Shown here piece by piece: positions 1 to 9,069 of a DNA stretch of 64,000 bases (the first letter of the stretch is position 1; the number at the start of each line of letters is the position of its first letter). This DNA is from Lachnospiraceae bacterium. GTDB lineage: Bacteria > Bacillota > Clostridia > Lachnospirales > Lachnospiraceae. The translations under genes were made by a program, and so were the position numbers. The notes under the pieces are model-generated. The model saw only the letters and a list, made by a program, of their open reading frames with translations. It made no database searches and was not told where the DNA came from. The stretch lies in NCBI GenBank assembly GCA_009777715.1, contig WRLH01000001.1, forward strand, positions 62,001 through 126,000. The letters are read 5' to 3'.

Positions 1-1
1 A

Positions 2-2020
2 GTTAAGGTTTTAAAACAGGAATTTTCCGAAAATGCCAACTTTGTCTCCAAGTTCCGGATTGAAGCGCAAGCCGCCGCCGGGTTAAGCCATCCCAATATT
101 GTCAATGTTTATGATGTCGGGGAAGAAAAAGACATTTATTATATTGTCATGGAATTAGTCGAAGGCATCACCCTCAAAAAATACATCGAAAAAAAGGCAC
201 GTTTATCAGTCAAAGAAGCAATCAGCATTACAATCCCAATTTGCATGGGGATTGAAGCCGCCCACAATAACCATATTATCCACCGCGATATCAAGCCGCA
301 GAATATCATTATTTCAAAAGACGGAAAAGTAAAGGTTACCGATTTTGGGATTGCCAAAGCGGCAACTAGCAATACAATTACATCAAATGTAATGGGGTCA
401 GTCCATTACACATCGCCGGAGCAAGCAAGGGGCGGGTTTTCTGATGAAAAAAGCGATATTTATTCACTAGGGATTACCTTATTTGAAATGCTGACCGGGC
501 GAGTTGCCTTTAATGGCGAAACAACAGTTGCGATTGCAATCAAGCATATCCAGGAAGAAATGCCGTCACCGCGGGAATATGTGGCGGAAATCCCCCTAAG
601 TGTCGAGCAAATTGTTTTCAAATGCTGCCAGAAAAGCCCTGACCGCCGTTACCAATCGATGGCGGAGCTGATTAACGACCTCAAAAAATCGTTAATGAAT
701 CCCGATGAGGACTTTGTCAAAATGACCAACCCTGACGAAGAGGCATTAACGCGGCCGATTACTGACAAGGAAGTGGCCGAGATAAAAAGAAAGCGCGAAT
801 TAAAGACCGAAATGGCGGGTTTCCGGGAAGAGCAAACTTATCCGGAAGATGATTATCACGATGATGAATATTACGAAGATGACCATGAAATATATGAAGA
901 AGATTATGAGGATTACGAAGAAGAAGACTATAATCCCAAAATGGAAAAAGTGACAACCGTGCTGGCGGTGATTGCTGCCGTTTTGATTGGCTGTGTTGTT
1001 TTGTTTGTCGCCGGACAGGCGTTTGGCCTGTTCCAGTTTGATATGTTTGGCAGGAATAGGGAAGAGGCGCAGCCCCAAGCCGAAATTGAGTTCGTAGAAA
1101 TGATTAATGTTGTCGGAATGCAGGAAGATGAAGCAAAAAGAGTATTGATTGACTTAGGCTTGATTCCGGAAATAGAATTTGCGGAAAGCGCAGAAGTCCC
1201 TGAGGGCAGGATTATCATGGCCTCGGCCAGGGCAGGGGACAGGGTCGTTGTTGGGAGCAATGTGATTTTATCGGTCAGCATTGGCTTAGAGGGGGTAATT
1301 GTTCCTGATTTATTTAACAAAACCATTGAAGAAGCAATTGCCGCGCTTAACCGGGAGGGCTTTACTTACAGCCGCTCGGATGATTATGATGATTATATTG
1401 CCGCCGGATATGTCTTTAAGCAAAGCCCGGAAGGAAACAGCAAAGCCGCACCGGGGGCAATGATAAATCTCTGGGTCAGCTCCGGCCCGGAAGAAAGAAT
1501 GATTGCCATTCCCAATCTGATTGGCAGGTCAGAAGAAGAGGCAACAGTCATGTTAATTGAAGCCGGCCTTCGGCTGGGGCGGGTAACGGAAGGGGCTAGC
1601 GAAGATGAGAATATGCTGGGGCGGGTAATTTACCAGTCTTATTCCGTCGGTGTTTTTGTTGAAGCGAATACGGCGGTAGATATTGAGGTTTCAACCGAAA
1701 TTGCCGGAGCGTTATATAATTATATCGACAGTATTTATCAGCCGACCGATGAAGAAGACCCGAATTTTAAGCTGGGGACAAATGTCCGGATCATTATCAC
1801 GACCACCGATGAAGTGCAGTTAATGGATCAGAATGTCAACTCGTTCCCGGTCCCGGTGAATTTTTCCAATATAAAATCAGCCCATGGGTTTATTATCATG
1901 CGTTATGTAAACCAAATCGAACCATATACGATCTATCATGAAGACGGCACAGAGGAGCATATTCCGGGCCGCCCCGAAAGTGAGGAAATAATCCGCCCGG
2001 TTAATTTTATTCAACAATGA
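2..2020 (+). CDS. prkC: PASTA-domain Ser/Thr protein kinase (PrkC/Stk1 type), 5' partial
   Basis: Membrane eukaryotic-like Ser/Thr kinase that senses muropeptides or lipid II and phosphorylates division and cell-wall proteins. The open frame runs from base 2, so the N-terminal lobe up to the ATP-binding Lys strand (VKVLK) is cut by the window edge; the first internal ATG at 149 is not the real start. Visible are the catalytic loop HRDIKPQN, the DFG motif, the GSVHYTSPEQA activation/P+1 segment, a highly acidic Tyr-rich juxtamembrane linker (nt about 830-935), one membrane helix (nt about 950-1030), three extracellular PASTA repeats (nt about 1095-1290, 1295-1480 and 1500-1700) and a C-terminal tail. 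Followed by rsgA, the usual order prpC-prkC-rsgA in Firmicutes. The acidic Tyr/Asp/Glu linker is unusual. Confidence 0.95.
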   Translation, partial: VKVLKQEFSENANFVSKFRIEAQAAAGLSHPNIVNVYDVGEEKDIYYIVMELVEGITLKKYIEKKARLSVKEAISITIPICMGIEAAHNNHIIHRDIKPQNIIISKDGKVKVTDFGIAKAATSNTITSNVMGSVHYTSPEQARGGFSDEKSDIYSLGITLFEMLTGRVAFNGETTVAIAIKHIQEEMPSPREYVAEIPLSVEQIVFKCCQKSPDRRYQSMAELINDLKKSLMNPDEDFVKMTNPDEEALTRPITDKEVAEIKRKRELKTEMAGFREEQTYPEDDYHDDEYYEDDHEIYEEDYEDYEEEDYNPKMEKVTTVLAVIAAVLIGCVVLFVAGQAFGLFQFDMFGRNREEAQPQAEIEFVEMINVVGMQEDEAKRVLIDLGLIPEIEFAESAEVPEGRIIMASARAGDRVVVGSNVILSVSIGLEGVIVPDLFNKTIEEAIAALNREGFTYSRSDDYDDYIAAGYVFKQSPEGNSKAAPGAMINLWVSSGPEERMIAIPNLIGRSEEEATVMLIEAGLRLGRVTEGASEDENMLGRVIYQSYSVGVFVEANTAVDIEVSTEIAGALYNYIDSIYQPTDEEDPNFKLGTNVRIIITTTDEVQLMDQNVNSFPVPVNFSNIKSAHGFIIMRYVNQIEPYTIYHEDGTEEHIPGRPESEEIIRPVNFIQQ

Positions 2021-2024
2021 CATA

Positions 2025-2073
2025 GCGCCGTGCTGCCACGGCGCATTATGAGAATGCTAAAAACTGCATTCTC
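2025..2073 (+). terminator. Two consecutive perfect hairpins after prkC
   Basis: Two 8-bp perfect stems follow the kinase stop: GCGCCGTG/CACGGCGC (2025-2032 with 2037-2044, 4-nt loop) and GAGAATGC/GCATTCTC (2050-2057 with 2066-2073). Neither has a clear T-tract, so they may be a weak terminator or an RNA-processing or stability element between prkC and rsgA. Confidence 0.5.
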
Positions 2074-2116
2074 CCTCGGAATGATTTATGTAACAGCAAT
2101 GTGATGAAAGGGTTTA

Positions 2117-2995
2117 ATGCAAGGGAAAATAATTAAAGGCATCGCTGGTTTTTATTATCTTTATGCCGAAGATGAATTTATTTATGAATGCAAGGCAAAA
2201 GGAATATTCAGAAAAGACGGAATCAAGCCTTTAGTTGGTGACAATGTAATTCTGGAAGTAGTTGATGCGAAGAATAAAATCGGCAATATCAGCCAGATCC
2301 TTACGCGCCGGAATAATTTGCTCCGTCCGGCAGTCGCCAATATCGACCAAGCAATGATTATATTTGCCATCGTCAAGCCAGACCCCAATTACAATCTTCT
2401 TGACCGCTTCCTTGTCACGATGGAAAAGCAAAAAATTCCCTGCGTCATCTGTTTTAATAAAAACGATCTCGCCACTCAAAAAGAGCAGGCCGAACTAAAA
2501 AAAGGATATGAATCCTGTGGTTTTAAGGTTTTATTTTGCAGTGCTTCTGATGGAGACGGGCTTTTAGAAATAAGAGGCCAGCTAACAGGCAAAAGCACCG
2601 TTTTTGCTGGCCCAAGCGGAGTGGGGAAATCAACGATTTTAAACTATCTCTATCCGGAAGCAAAAATGGCGACAGCTTCCCTTAGCAAAAGAATTGAGCG
2701 GGGACGGCATACAACAAGGCATTCAGAGATTTTTGCCCTTGGCAAAGATACATATATTTGCGATACGCCCGGTTTTACCTCACTTTATCTGGGGAAAATG
2801 GATAAAGAGGAGCTGAAAAATTGTTATCCTGAATTTAATGAGTATTCTGCTTCGTGTAAGTTCCGTGAATGCGCCCATTTAAGCGAGCCGGAATGCGCGG
2901 TAAAAAAAGCATTGGCAAAGGGCCAAATAAGCCAAATAAGGTACCAGAATTACCTGAAACTCTTTGCAGAACTAAAAGCAGTTAAAAAATATTAA
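2117..2995 (+). CDS. rsgA: Ribosome small subunit-dependent GTPase A
   Basis: Circularly permuted GTPase that helps late 30S subunit maturation in the cytoplasm. The order of G motifs is permuted as the family requires: G4 (NKND, near residue 116) precedes the P-loop GPSGVGKST (near residue 168) and G3 DTPGF (near residue 215). An N-terminal OB-fold region and a C-terminal zinc site, C-x4-C-x-H-x5-C in the segment SCKFRECAHLSEPEC, are present. At 292 residues it has the usual length. The ATG start follows a GAAAGGG ribosome site. It lies about 100 bp after prkC, a common conserved pairing in Firmicutes. Confidence 0.97.
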   Translation: MQGKIIKGIAGFYYLYAEDEFIYECKAKGIFRKDGIKPLVGDNVILEVVDAKNKIGNISQILTRRNNLLRPAVANIDQAMIIFAIVKPDPNYNLLDRFLVTMEKQKIPCVICFNKNDLATQKEQAELKKGYESCGFKVLFCSASDGDGLLEIRGQLTGKSTVFAGPSGVGKSTILNYLYPEAKMATASLSKRIERGRHTTRHSEIFALGKDTYICDTPGFTSLYLGKMDKEELKNCYPEFNEYSASCKFRECAHLSEPECAVKKALAKGQISQIRYQNYLKLFAELKAVKKY

Positions 2996-3078
2996 GCAAT
3001 AGGGAAAACGAATCTATGATTCGAAAGATTGTGCCTAACGGCTCAAAGTTTGCACGTTTTGGAAAGGATTAAATAATC

Positions 3079-4176
3079 ATGAAACTAGGAATCGTCGGAT
3101 TACCAAATATTGGAAAAACTACTCTTTTTAATGCCCTTACCAAGGCAAGTGCCGAGTCGGTTAATTATCCATTCAGCACCATCAAACCAAATATTGGCAT
3201 TGTCGCTGTGCCAGATGAACGGATCAAACTCCTTGCGGCAATGCACAAATCAAAAAAAGCAACCCAAGCAACGATTGAATTTGTTGATATTGCTGGCTTG
3301 GCAAAAGGCGCTTCGGCTGGCGAGGGCCTTGGCAACCAGTTCCTGAGCCATATCCGCGAGGTTGACGCAATTGTCCATGTCGTCCGCTGTTTTTTTGATG
3401 AAAACGTCATCCATGTTGATGGAAGCATTGATTCGCTTAGGGATATCGAAAACCTTGATTTGGAGCTGGTTTTTTCCGATTTAGAGATTCTCGACAGAAG
3501 AATAGCAAAAACCGAAAAAGCAGCAAAGGCTGACAAAGCACTAAATAATGAGCTTAATTTATTACAAAGGCTTAAGGCCCATATGGAAGAGGGAAAATCG
3601 GCAAGAAGCTTTGAAACTAATGATGAAGACGAAAGCAAATTCATTAGAAGCATTGATTTACTGACAATTAAGCCAGTAATTTTTGCGGCTAATGTTAGTG
3701 AGGAAGATTTAGCTGATAATGGGAAAAATAACCCTAATGTCATAAAAATGCAGGAACACGCCCACAATTTGGGCAGTGAAATTTTCCTTGTTTGTGCCGA
3801 GATTGAGCAGGAAATGGCCCAGCTTGATGATGATGAGCGGCTGATGTTTCTTGAAGACTTAGGCTTAGGCGAATCAAGCCTTGACAAATTGATTAAGACC
3901 AGCTACCGCACCTTAGGCTTAATGAGCTTCTTAACCACAGGCGAAGACGAAACAAGGGCATGGACAATCAAAATCGGCACTAAAGCACCCAAGGCCGCCG
4001 GAAAAATTCATTCCGATATTGAACGCGGATTTATCCGGGCGGAGGTTGTTAATTACCGGGATTTGCTTGACTTAGGTTCCCAAGCGGCAGCAAGAGAAAA
4101 AGGCTTAGTTGGGGTTGAGGGCAAGGAATATGTCGTAAAAGATGGCGATGTGATAAATTTTAGGTTTAATGTGTAG
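3079..4176 (+). CDS. ychF: Redox-regulated ATPase YchF (Obg family)
   Basis: Universally conserved OBG-family P-loop ATPase that binds ribosomes and is linked to stress and redox responses. The sequence shows the P-loop GLPNIGKTT at the N-terminus, the G3 motif DIAGLAKGAS, a coiled-coil insertion (about residues 130-200), the segment NVSEED in the place of the NKxD specificity motif (the known reason YchF prefers ATP over GTP) and a C-terminal TGS domain ending in KDGDVINFRFNV. Length 365 residues is typical. The start ATG has a GGAAAGGA ribosome site 8-10 nt upstream. It is probably its own transcript or read through from rsgA. Confidence 0.97.
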   Translation: MKLGIVGLPNIGKTTLFNALTKASAESVNYPFSTIKPNIGIVAVPDERIKLLAAMHKSKKATQATIEFVDIAGLAKGASAGEGLGNQFLSHIREVDAIVHVVRCFFDENVIHVDGSIDSLRDIENLDLELVFSDLEILDRRIAKTEKAAKADKALNNELNLLQRLKAHMEEGKSARSFETNDEDESKFIRSIDLLTIKPVIFAANVSEEDLADNGKNNPNVIKMQEHAHNLGSEIFLVCAEIEQEMAQLDDDERLMFLEDLGLGESSLDKLIKTSYRTLGLMSFLTTGEDETRAWTIKIGTKAPKAAGKIHSDIERGFIRAEVVNYRDLLDLGSQAAAREKGLVGVEGKEYVVKDGDVINFRFNV

Positions 4177-4238
4177 GGCCAGCAGGAAAACAAGCGCGAG
4201 CAACCGGCCTGAAAGGGCGGTGCGAGCAAAACGGCCCA

Positions 4239-5573
4239 TTACGATAGATACACCGGAAGTGACACCCGGTACACCATCCAAAAAAGACAGCTAAAAATAA
4301 AAAGATAAACCATAATAAACCCAGCATTCTTTAAGCGTCCGGAGATCCACCTTAACCCCATGATTTTCTCAAACCCGGCTGTGACATAATACATCAGCGG
4401 AACAAGCCCGGGAAGCAGATAGCGTCCCTGGGCCTGGTAGTCGGTGCTGTAAGCATAATAAATCAATAAAAGCAAGGGAAGGACTGCGCAAAAAACCATA
4501 TTTACATGAAAGAAAAACCACTTCCAATTAAAGGCGGCGGATATTTTATCCCCTTTCCGGAATAGGAAATAAGCCGAAACACATACCGCAAGAAAAGTTA
4601 AATAAAACCGATATAACCAGATATTGGCAAAGATTGAAAGCGAACCATATCCGGCAATGAATGAGTAAAAGGTCTTAGTGAAAAAATCATTCATGTAAAA
4701 CATCTGCAAGACAGTAAATCCTCTTTCTTTATATGTATTCATATAATTAGGGTTGCCATAAAGCATAGCCATTTCATCACGTGTCCTAAAGCCGATTAAG
4801 TCACCATCATACAAAATATAGCTCCGGATAAACCACCAGCCAATGCCAATCAAGACAATCAAGCTGATCATGCTCCCTTTCTTAAGCATTCCTTTCCAGT
4901 CGTATTTTCCATTTTTTTCCAGAAAACTATTTAGGAATAATAAAATACTGCTTAAAATAAAACCGTAAGCATTATAATAAGATAAGGCGCAGATAATGAT
5001 TCCGCCGCTTAAGAAAAAAATATTTTCCCGGTCATAACCGTCCTTATAAATGCCCACCCAAGCATAAACAATCATCGCCGTGCTTAACAGAGCCATCGAG
5101 TCAGTATTAACATAGGTATGGATAAATAGGCTTTGCGGCAGGAACAGGTTAAGGAAGCAAAAGAGCCAGCGCAGGCGGGTATCAGCGAACAGTTTTTGCG
5201 CCAGCTTATATATGATGATGGAAAAAAAGACACCAAATAAAATATTTACGCTCCGCCCAGCATATAATAGAGCCAATTCTGAATCAGTAATTAAACTGAT
5301 AAGGCGCATAAAATAACCTTGGATAATATAAGGCAGGACATTATAAAAGCCATAAGAAAAACCATATCCCTCTAAGCGGACTTCTTCCTCAAAACCAGTT
5401 GGAAGAACGCCGTATTCAGCAATATAGCGGGGGATAAGATATTTTGCGTGTTCGTCAGGCGGATTGCCATATAGCGGCGGCGTGTCAAAGTGGGGCTGGA
5501 AAATAGCCAGCGTCCCAGCCACAATCAAAAAGCAAAGAAGATAAAGCACAAAAATAATTTTTTCATAACGCAT
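4239..5573 (-). CDS. Polytopic membrane protein, GT-C glycosyltransferase-like (DUF2142-like)
   Basis: Integral membrane protein with about ten predicted helices. The first helix is followed by a long periplasmic-type loop carrying PPDEHAKYL, resembling the Asp-Glu catalytic loop of GT-C enzymes and of DUF2142 membrane proteins, which use polyprenyl-linked sugars. The function is inferred only; the acceptor is unknown. The ATG at 5573 is chosen because AAGGAG lies 7 nt upstream; a TTG at 5591 in frame overlaps that ribosome site and is unlikely. It runs opposite to its neighbours as a single gene, convergent with ychF. Confidence 0.7.
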   Translation of the reverse strand: MRYEKIIFVLYLLCFLIVAGTLAIFQPHFDTPPLYGNPPDEHAKYLIPRYIAEYGVLPTGFEEEVRLEGYGFSYGFYNVLPYIIQGYFMRLISLITDSELALLYAGRSVNILFGVFFSIIIYKLAQKLFADTRLRWLFCFLNLFLPQSLFIHTYVNTDSMALLSTAMIVYAWVGIYKDGYDRENIFFLSGGIIICALSYYNAYGFILSSILLFLNSFLEKNGKYDWKGMLKKGSMISLIVLIGIGWWFIRSYILYDGDLIGFRTRDEMAMLYGNPNYMNTYKERGFTVLQMFYMNDFFTKTFYSFIAGYGSLSIFANIWLYRFYLTFLAVCVSAYFLFRKGDKISAAFNWKWFFFHVNMVFCAVLPLLLLIYYAYSTDYQAQGRYLLPGLVPLMYYVTAGFEKIMGLRWISGRLKNAGFIMVYLFIFSCLFWMVYRVSLPVYLS

Positions 5574-5753
5574 GGAAAAGCTCCTTATCAATATATTTAT
5601 AAACTATTTATTCTCTAAGTGCAATGCAAGGCGAATGCAAGGAGCAATGTAGCACTCAAAACTGTAACCAAAAATTGTGGACAAATGTCAGAAGAAGTCG
5701 TACAATGGAAACAGCAAAGAAAAGTATTAAAAAATTAGAAAGGCGGTATCAGC

Positions 5754-7094
5754 ATGGGTTTAATTAAGGCGTTTACAGGCGCAGTCGGCGGAGTCACAGC
5801 CGATCAATGGCGGGAGTATTTTTATTGTGAAGCTTTAGCTTCTGACGTTCTTGTGACGAAAGGCAAAAAACGCACAAGTGAAAAAAGGAGTTCAAACACC
5901 AAGGGTGAAGACAATATCATCAGCAATGGTTCTTTAGTCGCAATCAACGAAGGGCAGTGCATGATTATTGTTGATCAAGGAAAAGTAGTCGAATTTTGCT
6001 GTGAGCCGGGTGAATTTACATATGATACCTCAACAGAACCCAGCTTATTTTACGGCGGTTTTGGCAAAGGCTTAGTTGATACTTTTAAGAATGTCGGGAA
6101 ACGTTTTACCTTTGGCGGTGATACGGCAAAAGACCAGCGGATATATTATTTTAACACAAAGGAAATTCTGGGGAATAAATATGGGACGGCTAATCCTGTT
6201 CCCTTTCGGGTTGTTGACGCAAATATTGGCTTGGATATTGATATCTCGATCCGCTGCAATGGCGAGTACTCTTACAAAATTATCAACCCGCTTTTATTTT
6301 ACGCAAATGTCTGCGGCAATGTCACCGAAGACTATTTAAGAAGCCGGATTGACAGCCAGCTTAAAACGGAATTGATGACTGCCCTGCAACCGGCCTTTGC
6401 CAAGATTTCCGCAATGGGAATCCGGTATAGCGCAGTACCTGCCCATACAATGGAACTTGCTGATGCCTTAAATGAGGTTTTGTCGGCGAAATGGCATGAT
6501 TTACGCGGAATAGACGTCATTTCCTTTGGGGTAAATACAATGAAGGCTTCGGAAGAAGATGAAGCTTTGATTAAAGAACTGCAAAAAACGGCGGTGCTTC
6601 GTAATCCCAATATGGCAGGGGCATCATTAGTCAGCGCCCAGTCAGACGCAATGCGGTCAGCCGCTTCAAATCCGACCGCCGGGCCGATGATGGCTTTTGC
6701 CGGAATGAATATGGCCAATAATGCCGGGGGAATGAACGCGCAGAGTTTGTTTGCGATGGGTGCAGCCGAACAGGCACAAGCCCAAGCACCCGCGCCAGCA
6801 CCTGCCCCAGCACCAGCCCCAATAGCTGCGGCCCAAGATGACGGCTGGGCTTGCCCGTGCGGCCATGCAGGCAATAAAGGCAAATTCTGTAGTGAATGCG
6901 GCAGCACGAAACCAGTTTGCGACGGTTGGACGTGTGCTTGCGGTATACTTAATAAAGGCAAGTTTTGCAGTGAATGCGGAACGAAAAAACCGGAAAATGA
7001 ACTATTGTACAAATGTGATAAATGTGGCTGGGAGCCGGAAAGCCCCCAGAATCCGCCGAAATTCTGTCCGGAATGCGGGACTGCTTTTGCTTAA
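5754..7094 (+). CDS. SPFH/Band-7 domain protein with C-terminal zinc ribbons
   Basis: SPFH (prohibitin/stomatin-like) protein of the 'virion core protein' YdjI type. Residues about 20-290 make up the SPFH region (conserved start GLIKAFTGAVGG, then ADQWREYFYC), followed by an Ala/Met-rich linker, an AP-repeat stretch (nt 6778-6822) and three CxxC zinc ribbons, the last ending KFCPECGTAFA. The ribosome site is GAAAGGCGG. It is followed after 19 bp by a second zinc-ribbon gene, so the two probably form an operon and work together. Homologues lack a clear membrane helix; roles in membrane-stress responses are proposed for the family, but the function here is unknown. Confidence 0.85.
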   Translation: MGLIKAFTGAVGGVTADQWREYFYCEALASDVLVTKGKKRTSEKRSSNTKGEDNIISNGSLVAINEGQCMIIVDQGKVVEFCCEPGEFTYDTSTEPSLFYGGFGKGLVDTFKNVGKRFTFGGDTAKDQRIYYFNTKEILGNKYGTANPVPFRVVDANIGLDIDISIRCNGEYSYKIINPLLFYANVCGNVTEDYLRSRIDSQLKTELMTALQPAFAKISAMGIRYSAVPAHTMELADALNEVLSAKWHDLRGIDVISFGVNTMKASEEDEALIKELQKTAVLRNPNMAGASLVSAQSDAMRSAASNPTAGPMMAFAGMNMANNAGGMNAQSLFAMGAAEQAQAQAPAPAPAPAPAPIAAAQDDGWACPCGHAGNKGKFCSECGSTKPVCDGWTCACGILNKGKFCSECGTKKPENELLYKCDKCGWEPESPQNPPKFCPECGTAFA

Positions 7095-7113
7095 AGAATA
7101 AAAAGGAAAGAAC

Positions 7114-8196
7114 ATGGACGAAACTCACAAATTTGCAAATACTTTAAAAGAAACTGACAAAAAATGCCCGGCCTGTGCGGGGGTCATGAGTTATGACCCC
7201 CTGACCGGGGGGCTTTTATGTCCTTTTTGCGAATATACCGAAGCAATCAAACCAACTAGTGACGAACTTTCGGCTGATGAGCTTTGTATTTCAACCGCAG
7301 ACTGCTTGGAAAGCCAGAACTGGGGAGCAGAGAAAAAAATTGTTACTTGCAATGCGTGTGGAGCAGAATCCATCTACGATGTCTTGCAGATATCATCAGT
7401 TTGCCCCTTTTGTGATTCCAATAAGGTCATGGAAGCCAATTGCGAAAACACGATGGCGCCTAATGGCGTTGTGCCTTTTAGGATATCCGAAAGCCAGGCC
7501 GCAGAGTTATTCAAGAAATGGATCAGCAAAAAGTTTTTTGCCCCCAAAGAAGCGAAAGAAAGTACCGCGGCGAAGTCATTTCTTGGCATTTACCTGCCAT
7601 ACTGGACCTTTGACACCGATACGGTAAGTGACTATAAAGCTGATTATGGCATTGATAAAAGAGTGAAAAAAGGCGATAAAACCACAACCGTCACGAATTG
7701 GTTCAAAACACGCGGAAATCACTTGGAAACAATCGATGATGAATTAATCGTTGCGACAACCAATCATAATCAAATAATGCTCCGGGAACTTGAGCCTTTT
7801 GATACTGCTGATAACAAAGCCTACAAGCCGGAATATGTGGCAGGGTTTGTGGCTGAGCGTTATGCAATTGGGATAAAAGAGGCTTGGGAATTGGCCAAGC
7901 AATACATAAGCAATCGTCTTGAGAGAAATGTTGAAGAAAAAGTAAAAAAAGAAAACCGGGCTGACCGCGTCCGCAATCTAAAACTTTCCACCGCCTACAA
8001 AAACATCACATACAAATACCTGCTGTTGCCGATTTGGGTATCACATTACAAATACAGAGAAAAAGTTTACCATTTTATGGTAAATGGGCAGACTGGCAAG
8101 GTATCGGGCAATGCCCCGATTTCCGCGCTGAAAGTAGCCCTTTCAGTCGTAGGGGCTTTCATTGTCCTGTGCATTTTATATTGGCTTTTTGGATAA
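7114..8196 (+). CDS. TFIIB-type zinc-ribbon protein with C-terminal membrane anchor
   Basis: Two N-terminal zinc ribbons are visible: CPACAG...CPFC (residues about 14-35) and CNACGA...CPFC (about 80-105). A central soluble domain with the segment YLPYWTFD follows, and a single hydrophobic helix (VALSVVGAFIVLCILYWLF) closes the protein. This matches the conserved partner often encoded beside YdjI-type SPFH proteins, where it probably anchors or recruits the SPFH protein at the membrane; that is inference. The start ATG follows AAAAGGAAAG. There are 19 bp between the SPFH stop and this start. Confidence 0.75.
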   Translation: MDETHKFANTLKETDKKCPACAGVMSYDPLTGGLLCPFCEYTEAIKPTSDELSADELCISTADCLESQNWGAEKKIVTCNACGAESIYDVLQISSVCPFCDSNKVMEANCENTMAPNGVVPFRISESQAAELFKKWISKKFFAPKEAKESTAAKSFLGIYLPYWTFDTDTVSDYKADYGIDKRVKKGDKTTTVTNWFKTRGNHLETIDDELIVATTNHNQIMLRELEPFDTADNKAYKPEYVAGFVAERYAIGIKEAWELAKQYISNRLERNVEEKVKKENRADRVRNLKLSTAYKNITYKYLLLPIWVSHYKYREKVYHFMVNGQTGKVSGNAPISALKVALSVVGAFIVLCILYWLFG

Positions 8197-8227
8197 CACT
8201 TCCGCCACCATAATGAAAGGAAATCTT

Positions 8228-8773
8228 ATGAACACTTTAGATATAATAAAAAATCGCACCAGTTATCGGGGGACATTCAAAAATGAGCCTGTGCCGCGAG
8301 AAGACCTAATTAAAATCATGGAAGCCGGGCTGGCTGCCCCGTCCGGCTGCAACAAGCAAACAACCAGCTTAATCGCCGTTGATGACCCGGCTTTACTTGA
8401 TAAGCTTTTTAAGGTTATTGAAAAAGAGACAATCAACACAGCTAAGGCGATGATTTGTGTCTTAACCCAGCGAGTTATTGCTTACCGCGACCGGAGCTTT
8501 TACGTCCAGGACTACGCGGCAGCAATTGAAAACCTTTTGCTGGCCACAGTTGCGCTTGGGTACGAAACTTGCTGGTATGAGGGTTATATAACGGACGTTG
8601 ACGCAATCGGAAGAAAAATGGCAGATGTGCTAAATGTCCCTGCCGATTATGAATTAGTCTGCTTCCTCCCCATCGGAGTTGCCCTAGAGCCAATTACCTA
8701 TCGGGACAAAAAGCCTTTTGCGGAACGGGCCTGGTTTAATGGGTTTGGGGGCTTTACCGAGTTTAGTAAATAG
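8228..8773 (+). CDS. Nitroreductase family protein
   Basis: FMN-dependent oxidoreductase of the nitroreductase fold. Visible family signatures are the N-terminal IIKNRTSYRGTF with the FMN-contacting Arg/Ser, the GLAAPSGCNKQ segment (about residues 35-45), and the QDYAAAIENLLLAT helix followed by GYETCWYEGYI, the usual C-terminal FMN/dimer region. At 181 residues it is a normal small single-domain member. The ATG at 8228 is preferred over the in-frame start at 8162 because AAAGGA (8216-8221) lies just upstream and the longer form would overlap the previous gene. The substrate is unknown. A strong terminator follows. Confidence 0.88.
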   Translation: MNTLDIIKNRTSYRGTFKNEPVPREDLIKIMEAGLAAPSGCNKQTTSLIAVDDPALLDKLFKVIEKETINTAKAMICVLTQRVIAYRDRSFYVQDYAAAIENLLLATVALGYETCWYEGYITDVDAIGRKMADVLNVPADYELVCFLPIGVALEPITYRDKKPFAERAWFNGFGGFTEFSK

Positions 8774-8836
8774 ATAGGGTAGAAATTTTATAAAAAAATA
8801 TTCAAGTTAATATAAAAGCTTTCCATAAGTCTAATT

Positions 8837-8884
8837 AAAAACCTCCCGCGCATCACTAACATGAGGCGCGGGAGGTTTTTTTAT
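8837..8884 (+). terminator. Strong Rho-independent terminator
   Basis: An 11-bp GC-rich perfect stem (ACCTCCCGCGC at 8841-8851 with its complement at 8866-8876), extended by A:T pairs and followed by a run of T residues, ends the SPFH/nitroreductase transcription unit. The flanking A and T runs could let it work in both directions. Confidence 0.93.
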
Positions 8885-8908
8885 TTGGATGGTTTTAAAA
8901 AGCTGTTT

Positions 8909-9054
8909 CCGCGTTTACGAGAGCTGTCGATTCAATGCCCGACACGCTTTCGCTCCGAGAGAAACTTTGCGTTACATAAATTCGCAGAATACGCGAATTA
9001 AGTAACGAAGTTTCTCAAGGGTCGTGCGTTTGAATCGCACTCTCGATTTCGCGG
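8909..9054. repeat. 146-bp structured repeat element, copy 1
   Basis: A 146-bp element that recurs without gaps at 42844-42989. It begins CCGCG and ends CGCGG. Nested pairing is seen: CGAGAG with CTCTCG (outer), GAGAAACTT (8959-8967) with AAGTTTCTC (9008-9016), CGTTAC (8970-8975) with GTAACG (9002-9007), and AATTCGC (8979-8985) with GCGAATT (8993-8999). Two stems differ from copy 2 by compensatory changes on both sides, so structure rather than sequence appears to be kept. No long credible ORF uses it. Whether it acts as RNA or as a MITE-like DNA element is not known. Confidence 0.8.
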
Positions 9055-9069
9055 CTTTAATATGTCAAA

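Noticed and set aside
3165-3887. 240-residue minus-strand ORF in ychF
   Set aside because: Antisense shadow of a highly conserved gene, Ser-rich low-complexity, no ribosome site.
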